Assembly: GCF_902491705.1 (NCBI RefSeq)
Contig: NZ_CABUIW010000024.1
Span: 1-31,227, forward strand
Origin: an uncultured Lactobacillus sp.
Lineage (GTDB): Bacteria; Bacillota; Bacilli; Lactobacillales; Lactobacillaceae
Direction of reading: 5' to 3'
DNA length: 31,227 bases
Under the pieces are notes generated by a model that worked only from the letters and a program-made list of their open reading frames with translations, was not told where the DNA came from and did not search any database. This document shows positions 6,991 through 13,585 of this stretch, piece after piece. Both the position numbers and the translations under genes were made by a program. Numbering within the stretch: the stretch's first letter is position 1; each line of letters opens with the position of its first letter.

Positions 6991-7930
6991 ATGAATAAAA
7001 GCCAAAAAATCAAAACCCTATCTAACAAGCAGGTAGAGGGTTTCAAAAAGAGACCTTTTGATAAAAATAATATTTGTGAAATTAGTTTAGATAGAATCAC
7101 GATAAACGGTAAATTTCACGCGGAACAATATAGAACTCAACTAAAAGAAAACCATTGGATACAGCAAGGCAAAGAAATAGACCATAGACCGCAAAAATTT
7201 GGATTAAAAAGGATTAGTGAAGATGGTGAATTATTGGCAAAAGAAAACATTGCTACTTTGATAAGAAATAAGGGTAAAAATAAGGCTAATCAAGCTAGTT
7301 GGAGGTTAGATACATCAAACCACATTGAAAATGAAGCGGAAAAAACAAGAATACTCAATATTATTAATCTATTTGAAGAGCCACGCATAACAAGAATAGA
7401 TATAGCAATAGATTTTATTAACTTTGATAATTCGGATATGAATTATAGGTTTTATAAGCCCAACGTAAAAAAATATTATTGGTGTGGTCGTGATGGAAGT
7501 ATTGAAACTATTTACTGTGGAAGTAGTTCATCAAAATTGTATTACCGCTATTACAACAAGCTTAAGGAACAAACCACGAAAAAGAAGAAAATCACTTCTA
7601 GTGCTAAAAGGCAAAAAAAACGCGCTTAATTGGTTAACAGAGACCAAAAAAGCGTTGAATTGGTTTAAATATCCTAGTTTGAAGAAATTAGCGAATAAAA
7701 ACTTGAAGCAATTTCTAACCCTCAATAGTTTACTACACTATCCGCAATATTTTAATACCAGTCACCTTTCAAAAAGAATGAACGCAAAGTACAGAAAGAT
7801 ATTAAAAGGCAATGAATTAAACGGCTATGGTAGCGAATATTCAAGCGCTGGTATGATTATGTTAGAAAAACAAAAAGACCGCTTAGAACAAGAAATAAAC
7901 AGTTATTTAGGCAATTACTGGAAGAAATAG
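6991..7930 (+). pseudogene. rep: Replication initiator of the Rep_trans type, frameshifted
   Basis: The first 190 codons (from 6991, GAGG 7 nt upstream) show the Rep_trans/pT181-like initiator pattern: SLDRITINGKF, RITRIDIAIDFINF, and the catalytic-tyrosine region TIYCGSSSSKLYYRYYNK. This family nicks the origin through a tyrosine and starts rolling-circle replication. After about residue 195 the frame runs into a stop at 7629. The likely C-terminal half continues one frame over, from about LVLKGKKNALNWL to YLGNYWKK, ending at 7930. The switch point lies between about 7565 and 7605, where the expected WYRLE-like strand seems missing, so a small deletion is as likely as a single-base shift. 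Corrected, the protein would be about 310 aa. A related MobT-type relaxase is an alternative, but the N-terminal HTH usual in MobT is absent. Confidence 0.7.
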
Positions 7931-7943
7931 TATAAGCAAAATT

Positions 7944-7978
7944 AACAAGTTAGTTCATTTACTAGCTTGTTTTTATTT
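7944..7978 (+). terminator. Terminator after rep
   Basis: AACAAG-TAGT pairs with ACTA-CTTGTT with one mismatch, followed by TTTATTT. It lies 14 bp past the rep stop and separates rep from the terS transcript. Confidence 0.7.
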
Positions 7979-8414
7979 AATGCTTGTATCCATTGTAGCA
8001 ATTAAGAAACCTTAAGTTTTTTGGCTATCATGCACACATTAATATATTTGAGTGCGTTTCAATGCTAACAAATGCTAAGGTATTGGAGAAAAAAGTACCT
8101 TTTTGGCACATTTTAAGCCTTATTAAGCCCTTTTTGTGTCTTTAGAGCGTTATCGCTGAAATGGTTATAACGTCAATTAGGGATGCAACCATTTAACCAT
8201 TGTGCCTATAGATACGGTGGTTCTAACTTGGTGCATAAAAGTGCAGTATATGAGATTTCAACAAATGCTACTTATTAGCACAATCAAGCCGAAAAATAGC
8301 ATTTTATTAATTAGCATCATGCACCCTTTTATAATTAAGTGAATCCATTTGAAGCATGTATTTTCCGACTTAACTCGGAACTTAAAACAAAAACAATGAA
8401 AGAAGAATAGCAAC
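7979..8414. other. 436-bp non-coding gap before terS: candidate origin or packaging site
   Basis: No convincing ORF. The gap holds repeated ATGCTA/TAGCAT motifs (AATGCTA at 8061 and 8071, ACAAATGCTA near 8069 and 8261, TGCTA-5-TAGCA at 8266-8280, and TAGCAT twice near 8300-8323). It also holds ATTAGGGATGCAAC (8176-8189), shared with 4451-4464, and an inverted repeat TTCCGA-6-TCGGAA (8363-8380) ahead of terS. Positions next to rep and directly ahead of terS are where origins and cos/pac sites are found, but I cannot identify either with certainty. Confidence 0.4.
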
Positions 8415-8906
8415 ATGAGTAAATCTAAAACAAATGACCCCTTTTTAAAATTGAATAAATATCAACAAACCCTAATTAGATTAGACTTTGAGGGCAATTA
8501 TACAAATAAAGAGATAGCCCCTAAAATTAATTTAAAAAATGAAACTACCGTATCACATTGGAGAAAAAGTAAATGGTATAAGCCAGCGTATGACGCTTAT
8601 GTTAATAGACAAATTAATGGAAAAATAAAAAGTAAATCTATTAGAACATTAGTTAAGTTACTAGATGCTAAGTCCGAGATGGTTAGGTATAATGCGTGTG
8701 TGACAGTATTAAAAATGTGCGGAGCATTTAGCGAAAACTCAAACCCGTTACTTGATAAAGCAAAATTAAGAAATTTGAATGCTAAAACAGAAATATTAGA
8801 GGCTAAACTTAAACAGATACAAGAGGGCAAGAGTTTAGATGGTGTAACAATTCAATTCATACGTTCAAATAGAGAAAACATAAAAAGGAATGCAATTAAG
8901 AAATGA
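8415..8906 (+). CDS. terS: Small-terminase-like protein (TerS)
   Basis: A 163-aa protein. Residues 15-60 form a homeodomain-like HTH (KYQQTLIRLDFEGNYTNKEI, then NETTVSHWRKSKWYKPAYDAY). Residues 60-110 are helical oligomerisation-like sequence ending in VRYNACVTVLKMCGAF, and the tail is a coiled coil (LRNLNAKTEILEAKLKQIQ). This is the usual layout of phBC6A51-like small terminase subunits, which recognise packaging sites and bring in the large subunit. No large terminase, portal or capsid gene follows. A solitary terS is the classic sign of a PICI that redirects a helper phage's packaging motor. A regulator with a similar HTH is the main alternative. Four bases overlap the start of the next (broken) ORF. 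Confidence 0.65.
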   Translation: MSKSKTNDPFLKLNKYQQTLIRLDFEGNYTNKEIAPKINLKNETTVSHWRKSKWYKPAYDAYVNRQINGKIKSKSIRTLVKLLDAKSEMVRYNACVTVLKMCGAFSENSNPLLDKAKLRNLNAKTEILEAKLKQIQEGKSLDGVTIQFIRSNRENIKRNAIKK

Positions 8907-9161
8907 ATCAAAAAAGAGACATAAACAAAGATATTAAATCAAAAAAGAGACATAAACAAAGATATTAAATCAAAAATCAGTGATATTGCATTAAATAGCT
9001 TCACTCTTGAGGATGCTACAAACGCTTTATATAGTTTTGCAATAAATATTGACCCAAAAACCGTTAAAAAAGAAGAGTTAGCAGGTTTATGCGGTCTTAT
9101 TAAGTCGGTTAATGAGTTAGCAAAAACAACGGCTTTAATGGTTGATGATTTAACCGTTTAG
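8903..9161 (+). pseudogene. Small ORF after terS, split by a 31-bp tandem duplication
   Basis: An ATG at 8903 overlaps the terS stop region. The frame encodes MNQKRDINKDIKSK, then falls to a stop at 8968 because 8906-8936 is exactly duplicated as 8937-8967 and 31 is not a multiple of three. Removing one copy restores a 76-aa frame ending at 9161, with SDIALNSFTLEDATNALY, then EELAGLCGLIKSVNELAKTT, a helical protein of unknown function. No start codon serves the downstream frame, so most copies are off. Such a duplication can revert by strand slippage. Its overlap with terS suggests the original product worked with TerS, but I cannot name it. Confidence 0.7.
8906..8967. repeat. Exact 31-bp tandem duplication
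   Basis: Two adjacent identical 31-bp units (8906-8936 and 8937-8967), followed by a further partial match AATCAAAAA. It breaks the reading frame of the ORF after terS. Confidence 0.9.
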
Positions 9162-9173
9162 CATTTAGCAAGG

Positions 9174-9258
9174 AACGAAAAGCAAACTAAAAACAAAAGA
9201 TTAAATATTGTTATATTAGTATTTCAAGCTTGTTTTAAAACGAAAAGCAAACTAAAAA
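9174..9258. repeat. 20-bp direct repeat AACGAAAAGCAAACTAAAAA, two copies
   Basis: Identical 20-bp copies at 9174-9193 and 9239-9258, 65 bp apart, in the non-coding gap 9162-9427 between the ORF after terS and the reversed arpU. The intervening sequence is A+T-rich. No function is apparent; recombination, regulator binding or an origin-related role are all possible. Confidence 0.75.
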
Positions 9259-9365
9259 GAACGCAATAATAAGCAAGAAATAGTCGTGTTTTGATAATTG
9301 ATAATATTGCTACATTGCTTATCATTATTGAATTGAAGCGCGTTTGCCAGCCAATTAATATTTAC

Positions 9366-9412
9366 TACAAAAAATAAGAGTGCATCCTTAACGGAATAGC
9401 ACCCTATTTTTA
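9366..9412 (-). terminator. Terminator of the reversed arpU gene
   Basis: GAGTGCATCC and GGAATAGCACCC form an imperfect stem with a 5-nt loop. On the minus strand it is followed by TTATTTTTTG. On the plus strand TATTTTTAT follows, so it may act in both directions between the two convergent genes. Confidence 0.55.
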
Positions 9413-9427
9413 TATTTGAAATAGTTT

Positions 9428-9922
9428 TCAATCATAAATTGGCTTAACTATACGACCGAATTTATTAATTAATGGCTCTTTATATACGACTAATTTTATT
9501 GATGGCTCTAACTTGCTAATTTTTTGGGAGCACTGAAAACGTTGAGCAAACTCTAACAAAGCTTCATTCATCTTGGTAGCGGTTCGTGAATTTGAATATT
9601 GAATCTTTAATGCTATTTGTTGGGAAGTTAAACAATTAATGTATTTATCAATAATGATGGTTTTATACGGCTTTTTAGGTGTATCTGTCAGCAAGTTAAT
9701 AGCATCAGAGACACATTTTATAATTTGTTCCGCATAGAAAATATTCATCATGAACGAATCATTATTATTTATATTGCTACCTTTTGGCAAACCATCAATA
9801 ATAGGGCTTTTAAGGTCAAAACGATGCTTACCGCTTAAATTAATATATTTGTCTAACTCTTTATCAAAGAATCTTCTTGTTTTGCGCAGTGTCTCTTTTT
9901 TGTCTATTTCTGGTAAAAACAT
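9428..9922 (-). CDS. arpU: ArpU-family late transcriptional regulator
   Basis: A 164-aa protein of the ArpU/RinA-like group, sigma-factor-like activators that in Gram-positive prophages switch on late (packaging and structural) genes. The start LPEIDKKETLRKTRRFFDKEL, the central LKSPIIDGLPKGS and the C-terminal HTH (IDKYINCLTSQQIALKIQYS, ATKMNEALLEFAQRF) fit the family along its whole length. I place the start at the ATG at 9922 because GTGAGGG lies about 8 nt ahead of it; the longer frame from 9937 would use that ribosome binding site as codons. In prophages this gene normally sits just upstream of terS in the same direction. Here it is inverted and convergent, with its own promoter region. 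It may control satellite or helper late genes. Confidence 0.8.
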   Translation of the reverse strand: MFLPEIDKKETLRKTRRFFDKELDKYINLSGKHRFDLKSPIIDGLPKGSNINNNDSFMMNIFYAEQIIKCVSDAINLLTDTPKKPYKTIIIDKYINCLTSQQIALKIQYSNSRTATKMNEALLEFAQRFQCSQKISKLEPSIKLVVYKEPLINKFGRIVKPIYD

Positions 9923-9937
9923 AATAAAAGCCCTCAC

Positions 9938-10600
9938 TTTTTATAATTAACTATGAATACAGTTTCATTATGACTTATTATTATATCTTTTTGCATTTAA
10001 TTAACTTGTTAATTCTTTGCTGTAGTCAATGGTTTTAGTTATAAGCACTTTTAATTGCTTACACGTATAATCACACTACAAAAAATAAAAAAGGCTCTAA
10101 AGCTAAAATATTAGCCGTGTTTTGATTATTTAAAATACTAAGGTCTAACGCAATTTAACGTAAAAAAGCCCCCCTTTTTAAGGACTTAAAACAATAATAG
10201 AAGCGTTGATATTGTTGAGATAAACTAGCATTATTTAAAATTAGCAATTACGCCTAAAAGGGATGCTAATTAATCGGACAACTAATATTAATAAAATTAT
10301 CTTTAATGGCTTTATATAGCCTTTTGCAGTCATTCTATTTAACTAAAAAAGGCTTTTAAAGTCCGCTTATGTCCGCTACATCAAGGGCTCGCTTTTTTCT
10401 TAGAAAAATGCTAACTTTATCAACTTAAAGCCGAATCCAAAAATGGATTGGTTAAATAAGAAACACATTTCTTTTTCATTGCTGAAAACTAAGCAGTGAA
10501 ATATTTCCATTTTTGCGTCAATTTGCATCAATCTAATTAAATTAGGCAATAAAAAAACCACCTAAAACGGTGGTTTAATCACGCTACCAAACGCTTTTAT
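9938..10600. other. About 660 bp non-coding right arm of the satellite
   Basis: No ORF with a ribosome binding site. The stretch holds the arpU promoter region, a GTCCGCT doublet at 10-bp spacing (10361-10377), a hairpin TTCATTGCT/AGCAGTGAA (one mismatch, near 10477-10502), a degenerate integrase-arm-like pair TTTTGCGTCA and ATTTGCATCA (10511-10530), and the inverted copy of the 17-bp AAGCGTTTGGTAGCGTG motif (10581-10597). It may hold recombination sites, an origin or a small RNA. Nothing is certain. Confidence 0.4.
10547..10577 (-). terminator. Second terminator beyond ssrA, within the satellite
   Basis: A perfect 8-bp stem AAACCACC/GGTGGTTT with a 6-nt loop. On the minus strand it runs into TTTTTTT. 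It backs up the ssrA-proximal terminator at 10653-10699 and shields the satellite from leftward transcription. Confidence 0.75.
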
Positions 10601-10624
10601 TTTTACGTCAATTTTACGTCAAAA
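10601..10624. repeat. Paired TTTTACGTCA repeats, right integrase arm sites
   Basis: Two tandem TTTTACGTCA copies repeat the doublet at 3263-3284 in the same orientation. They lie 96-119 bp inside the right att core. Together with the left pair they are the best candidates for sites bound by the N-terminal domain of Int. Confidence 0.65.
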
Positions 10625-10652
10625 CTTAAATTAAATACGTTTTATAGCATTT

Positions 10653-10699
10653 ACAAAAAAATAGGAATGCTGTTAAATCAACGATTTAAGCACTCCTAT
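10653..10699 (-). terminator. Replacement ssrA terminator supplied by the satellite
   Basis: On the minus strand, 22 bp past the tmRNA end, TAGGAGTGCTTAAATC pairs with GATTTAACAGCATTCCTA (one bulge, few mismatches) and is followed by seven T. It takes the place of the hairpin at 3174-3206, which followed ssrA before integration. Confidence 0.75.
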
Positions 10700-10719
10700 A
10701 ATTCAATGAATCTTCAAAA

Positions 10720-10731
10720 ATGGAGATGAGG
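10720..10731. other. att: Right attachment-site core inside the ssrA 3' end
   Basis: ATGGAGATGAGG repeats 3213-3224 exactly. Here it forms part of the tmRNA acceptor and T-arm coding sequence, so integration rebuilds a complete ssrA 3' end. Confidence 0.85.
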
Positions 10732-11086
10732 GGAATTGAACCCCTGTCCAAACGCATCTCGTCACTGACCTCTACGATCATAGTTATATTACTTGAACTT
10801 CACTAGTCCAAAACGCCATATAACAGGGCTAGTATGGACTAGCTAACCTGTTAAGACTCTTTTCAACTATTCAGGTGAGGTAGTTAAACGTAACTCGCTA
10901 AAGTTGATACTCGAAGACCAGTCACGAGTAAACCGGTCAAGAGCAACGCATGCGCTAAATTAAGCAGCTAATGCGTAAGAATTTTTATTATTTGCAGTTA
11001 TATTTAACTGTAACGTTTTTACGTAGACGTAACCTACGAACCGCAGTCAATGCGGGTCTACGCCTGTCGAATCCCAAAACATCCCC
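10721..11086 (-). ncRNA. ssrA: tmRNA
   Basis: A transfer-messenger RNA, which rescues stalled ribosomes with SmpB and tags the unfinished protein for proteolysis. On the minus strand the 5' end GGGGATG pairs with the 3' end CATCTCC (one G-U), leaving the discriminator A at 10721; CCA is not encoded. The tRNA-like half shows GATTCGACAGG at the 5' side and the T arm GGTTCAATTCC at the 3' side. The tag frame at 10960-10995 reads ANNKNSYALAA-stop. Length is about 366 nt, normal for lactobacilli. Upstream on the minus strand TACAAT (11100-11105) is the likely -10. The 3' terminal 12 bp serve as the satellite's att core, yet the gene stays complete. Confidence 0.95.
10960..10995 (-). other. ssrA: tmRNA proteolysis-tag reading frame
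   Basis: The resume codon GCA is followed by codons for NNKNSYALAA and TAA, giving the tag ANNKNSYALAA. The ending ALAA is the usual degron for ClpXP-type proteases. Confidence 0.9.
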
Positions 11087-11137
11087 TTGAGACTCTATTA
11101 TTGTAGCATAGACCACCATAATGTGCGACTAAAAAGC

Positions 11138-12322
11138 TTAATTAATATGAGTTAAGCGAACAACATCACGTTCAATGATCAATTCTTCATTTGTAGGAAT
11201 AACCATTGATTTAACCTTAGAATCTGGTTTAGTAATGAAGCCTTCGCTTACTTTTTCGTTAGCTTCATAATCTGGCTCTACGCCCATGTACTTGAAGGCA
11301 TCCATTACAGCCTTACGTACACCCATGTCATGTTCACCAATACCGGCAGTAAAGATAATTGCATCTACACCACCCATTTCGGCAATGTATGAACCAACAT
11401 AGCGAATAATACGGTTAATAAAAATATTTCTTGCTAACTTAGCACGATCGCTATTGCTTTCTCTAACATCACGCATGTCTGGTGAAATACCAGAAAGACC
11501 AAGCAAACCTGATTTATGGTTCAAAATGTGAATCATTTCATCCATTGATTTATGTTCAACATGCATTAAATGTTGGATAAGAGATGGATCAATATCACCT
11601 GAACGTGTAGCCATAGTGATACCGGCAATTGGACTAAAGCCCATTGAAGTATCATATGATTTTGCATCTTTAACAGCAGTAATTGATGCACCTGAACCCA
11701 AGTGGCAGATAATCAACTTTAAGTCCTTAAGGTCTTTACCAAGCATTTCTGCAGCACGAGGAGCAGTATAGCGAATTGAAGTACCATGTGCACCATATTT
11801 ACGTACGCCATATTTTTCATAGTATTCATATGGAAGAGAATACAAATAATGTACTGGATCAAGAGCACGGTGATAAGTTGTATCAAATACAGCAACTTGA
11901 GGGACATTTGGCAATACATTCATAAATGCTTCAATACCACGGCCTTCTGCTGGGTTATGAAGTGGAGCATAATCTTCCAATTCATAAATCTTAGGAAGAT
12001 TTTCCTTGGTAATAATGGTTGAATCTTTAAAATATTCACCACCATTAACTACACGGTGACCTACTCCAACAATTTCATTTAAATCTTCGACAACATTAAA
12101 TTGTTTCAAGAATTTAATTAATAAACTAACTGCGGCTTCTTGATCAGGAATTTCTGTTTTTTCAACGTGATCAGTTCCATCAGCCAATTTAATTTCAAAT
12201 GAAGCATCAGCAAGACCCACACGGTCAGCCATTCCCTTTGCAATTACCTTTTCATCTGGCAAAGAAAATAACTTGTACTTGAATGATGAACTACCAGAGT
12301 TGATTGCCAAAACTTTTTTCAT
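11138..12322 (-). CDS. ackA: Acetate kinase
   Basis: Catalyses acetyl phosphate + ADP = acetate + ATP in the cytoplasm, giving ATP from acetyl phosphate in heterofermentative or pyruvate metabolism. At 394 aa it is the usual length. It begins KKVLAINSGSSSFKY (phosphate-binding Asn of the ASKHA fold) and shows VGHRVVNGGEY, VFDTTYHRAL, CHLGSGASITAV, DTSMGFSPIAG and FTAGIGEHD, all family signatures. I choose the ATG at 12322 because AGGGGAAA lies about 9 nt ahead of it; the open frame extends 8 codons further without support. It follows the ytxK-like gene after 45 bp, the order known from Bacillus and lactobacilli, and lies just upstream of the ssrA promoter. Confidence 0.97.
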   Translation of the reverse strand: MKKVLAINSGSSSFKYKLFSLPDEKVIAKGMADRVGLADASFEIKLADGTDHVEKTEIPDQEAAVSLLIKFLKQFNVVEDLNEIVGVGHRVVNGGEYFKDSTIITKENLPKIYELEDYAPLHNPAEGRGIEAFMNVLPNVPQVAVFDTTYHRALDPVHYLYSLPYEYYEKYGVRKYGAHGTSIRYTAPRAAEMLGKDLKDLKLIICHLGSGASITAVKDAKSYDTSMGFSPIAGITMATRSGDIDPSLIQHLMHVEHKSMDEMIHILNHKSGLLGLSGISPDMRDVRESNSDRAKLARNIFINRIIRYVGSYIAEMGGVDAIIFTAGIGEHDMGVRKAVMDAFKYMGVEPDYEANEKVSEGFITKPDSKVKSMVIPTNEELIIERDVVRLTHIN

Positions 12323-12367
12323 AAAAATAATTTCCCCTACTTTCAATAAAGTTATATGCTTTACGAA

Positions 12368-13369
12368 TTAATGATTGATTTTAGTATACCACTCGTTCAA
12401 TTTCACATTAAACTGAACCAAAGATTGTTCTTTCTTTAATGAATCCAATTTGGTCAATAGAACTTCACTAGGCTTAGCTTTTGAACCATGATTTTGGAAA
12501 ACAAGAATTGATCTTTGATTAAATTTATTTCTAAACATGTCATCAGGCAATTCTACAATAGCCTTTAAGTATACTTTTTTAGTCAACCATGGCATGAAAT
12601 CTGCACCGATTTTGCCAGACAAAATTGACTTAGGAACAACTAAGAAAGCATAACCGTCTGGTTTAAGGTTCTTGATAATTTGTTCAATTAATAATAAGTG
12701 AGCAAATGAGTGGCCTTTCTTAGCTTGGTTTTCAAAGTTCTTAGCATTTTCATCTATTGGATAATAACCGATTGGCAAATCACTGACAATTGCATCAGCA
12801 TTTGGACACATCCAAGGCATTAAGGCATCTTGGCAATATAGTTCAATATCAACATCATTTAAATGAGCTGCAACATCAGTTAAGTTGAGCATTTCTTCAT
12901 CATTATCAATACCAACTAATTGATAGTTGTCTTTAGAGTGATTCAAAGCCTTTAATTGAGAAATGATTGAGAAAAGCAAGATTCCTGTACCAACTGCTGG
13001 ATCAACGATTTCCATCTTTTCATCTTTGAGCAATTTATGCATAAGCATTGCAATAACAGTAGAAATAGCTGGTGGTGTTGGCATATGGTTAGCATCAAGG
13101 CCATCATCATTAATTGCTTTTAAAGTCAAAAAAGTAAATACTTGTGCTTTATCTTTTTGACTAATATTTTCATAGTCAAGTGCTTGATACTTCTTACTTA
13201 ATTCTTCAACAGTCTTTTCATCTGGTGCGCCATTTTCAACTTTTATCTTGCCTTGTTCTAAGTTATCAAAGGTTTCAACCAATGCTTCTGTAAATGAAAC
13301 ATTCAATGCATTTTGCAAAGTTTGTACGCAATCTAAAAATTGATTAAAAAGTTTTTCAAAATTTTCCAT
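12368..13369 (-). CDS. ytxK: YtxK-like class I SAM-dependent methyltransferase
   Basis: A 333-aa protein of the N-6 adenine DNA methylase-like group without its own recognition domain. An all-helical N-terminus (residues 1-100) leads into a Rossmann-type domain: motif I IVDPAVGTGILLFS, the acidic loop LVGIDNDEEML, and the catalytic-type motif DLPIGYYP in place of (N/D)PPY. The replaced second proline may mean altered activity. This gene is regularly found between comGG and ackA in lactobacilli and bacilli. In Bacillus subtilis the orthologue belongs to the competence-linked neighbourhood, but its substrate is unknown to me. The ATG is preceded by a weak site within GAGGGCTACTAG. A role in DNA modification is suggested by fold only. 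Confidence 0.8.
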   Translation of the reverse strand: MENFEKLFNQFLDCVQTLQNALNVSFTEALVETFDNLEQGKIKVENGAPDEKTVEELSKKYQALDYENISQKDKAQVFTFLTLKAINDDGLDANHMPTPPAISTVIAMLMHKLLKDEKMEIVDPAVGTGILLFSIISQLKALNHSKDNYQLVGIDNDEEMLNLTDVAAHLNDVDIELYCQDALMPWMCPNADAIVSDLPIGYYPIDENAKNFENQAKKGHSFAHLLLIEQIIKNLKPDGYAFLVVPKSILSGKIGADFMPWLTKKVYLKAIVELPDDMFRNKFNQRSILVFQNHGSKAKPSEVLLTKLDSLKKEQSLVQFNVKLNEWYTKINH

Positions 13370-13432
13370 CTAGTAGCCCTCCATTCATTACCTTAATATT
13401 TTAAAGAAAGGCAAGTTGAGGTGCAAGGAAAG

Positions 13433-13585
13433 TCATTCATTCACTAAATATTTAATGATCAAGATATTGTTCTCCATACTAGATAAATAGATATCTTGAT
13501 ACATTTTAATAAATAGCAATGTAGTAACTAAAACTAAGATGCTACTTAAAAACGCGCTACCTTTTACTTTTGATTTCTTTTTCAT
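13433..13585 (-). CDS. comGG: ComGG-like minor pseudopilin, short
   Basis: The last gene of the competence-pilus operon, identified mainly by place. The frame is open from 13618. The ATG at 13585 gives a 50-aa product with a basic start (KKKSKVKGSAF) and one hydrophobic helix (LSSILVLVTTLLFI), then a short polar tail. ComGG in Bacillus is about 120 aa, so this is either a very short lactobacillar form or a C-terminally truncated copy. It overlaps comGF, as expected of this operon. The exact start is uncertain, because several ATG codons lie between 13585 and 13618. Confidence 0.55.
   Translation of the reverse strand: MKKKSKVKGSAFLSSILVLVTTLLFIKMYQDIYLSSMENNILIIKYLVNE

Noticed and set aside
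6918..7100. Leftward 60-codon open frame over the rep start
   Set aside because: Lies opposite the early-operon terminator and the rep N-terminus; low-complexity hydrophobic sequence with no ribosome binding site.
7565..7629. Programmed frameshift to make full-length Rep
   Set aside because: A-rich codons are present, but no clear slippery heptamer with a following structure is visible. Conserved residues seem to be missing at the junction, which favours a deletion.
7484..7930. Separate 148-aa gene overlapping rep
   Set aside because: Its first third is an out-of-frame reading of rep, and there is no ribosome binding site. The remainder reads as the Rep C-terminus.
8906..9258. CRISPR array
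   Set aside because: Repeats are either directly tandem (31 bp, no spacer) or only two copies 65 bp apart; there are no cas genes.
3213..10731. Integrative mobilizable element rather than phage satellite
   Set aside because: Rep_trans proteins resemble MobT relaxases, but the terS-like and ArpU genes and the divergent repressor/Xis layout point to a phage satellite. Kept as an alternative, not as the main call.
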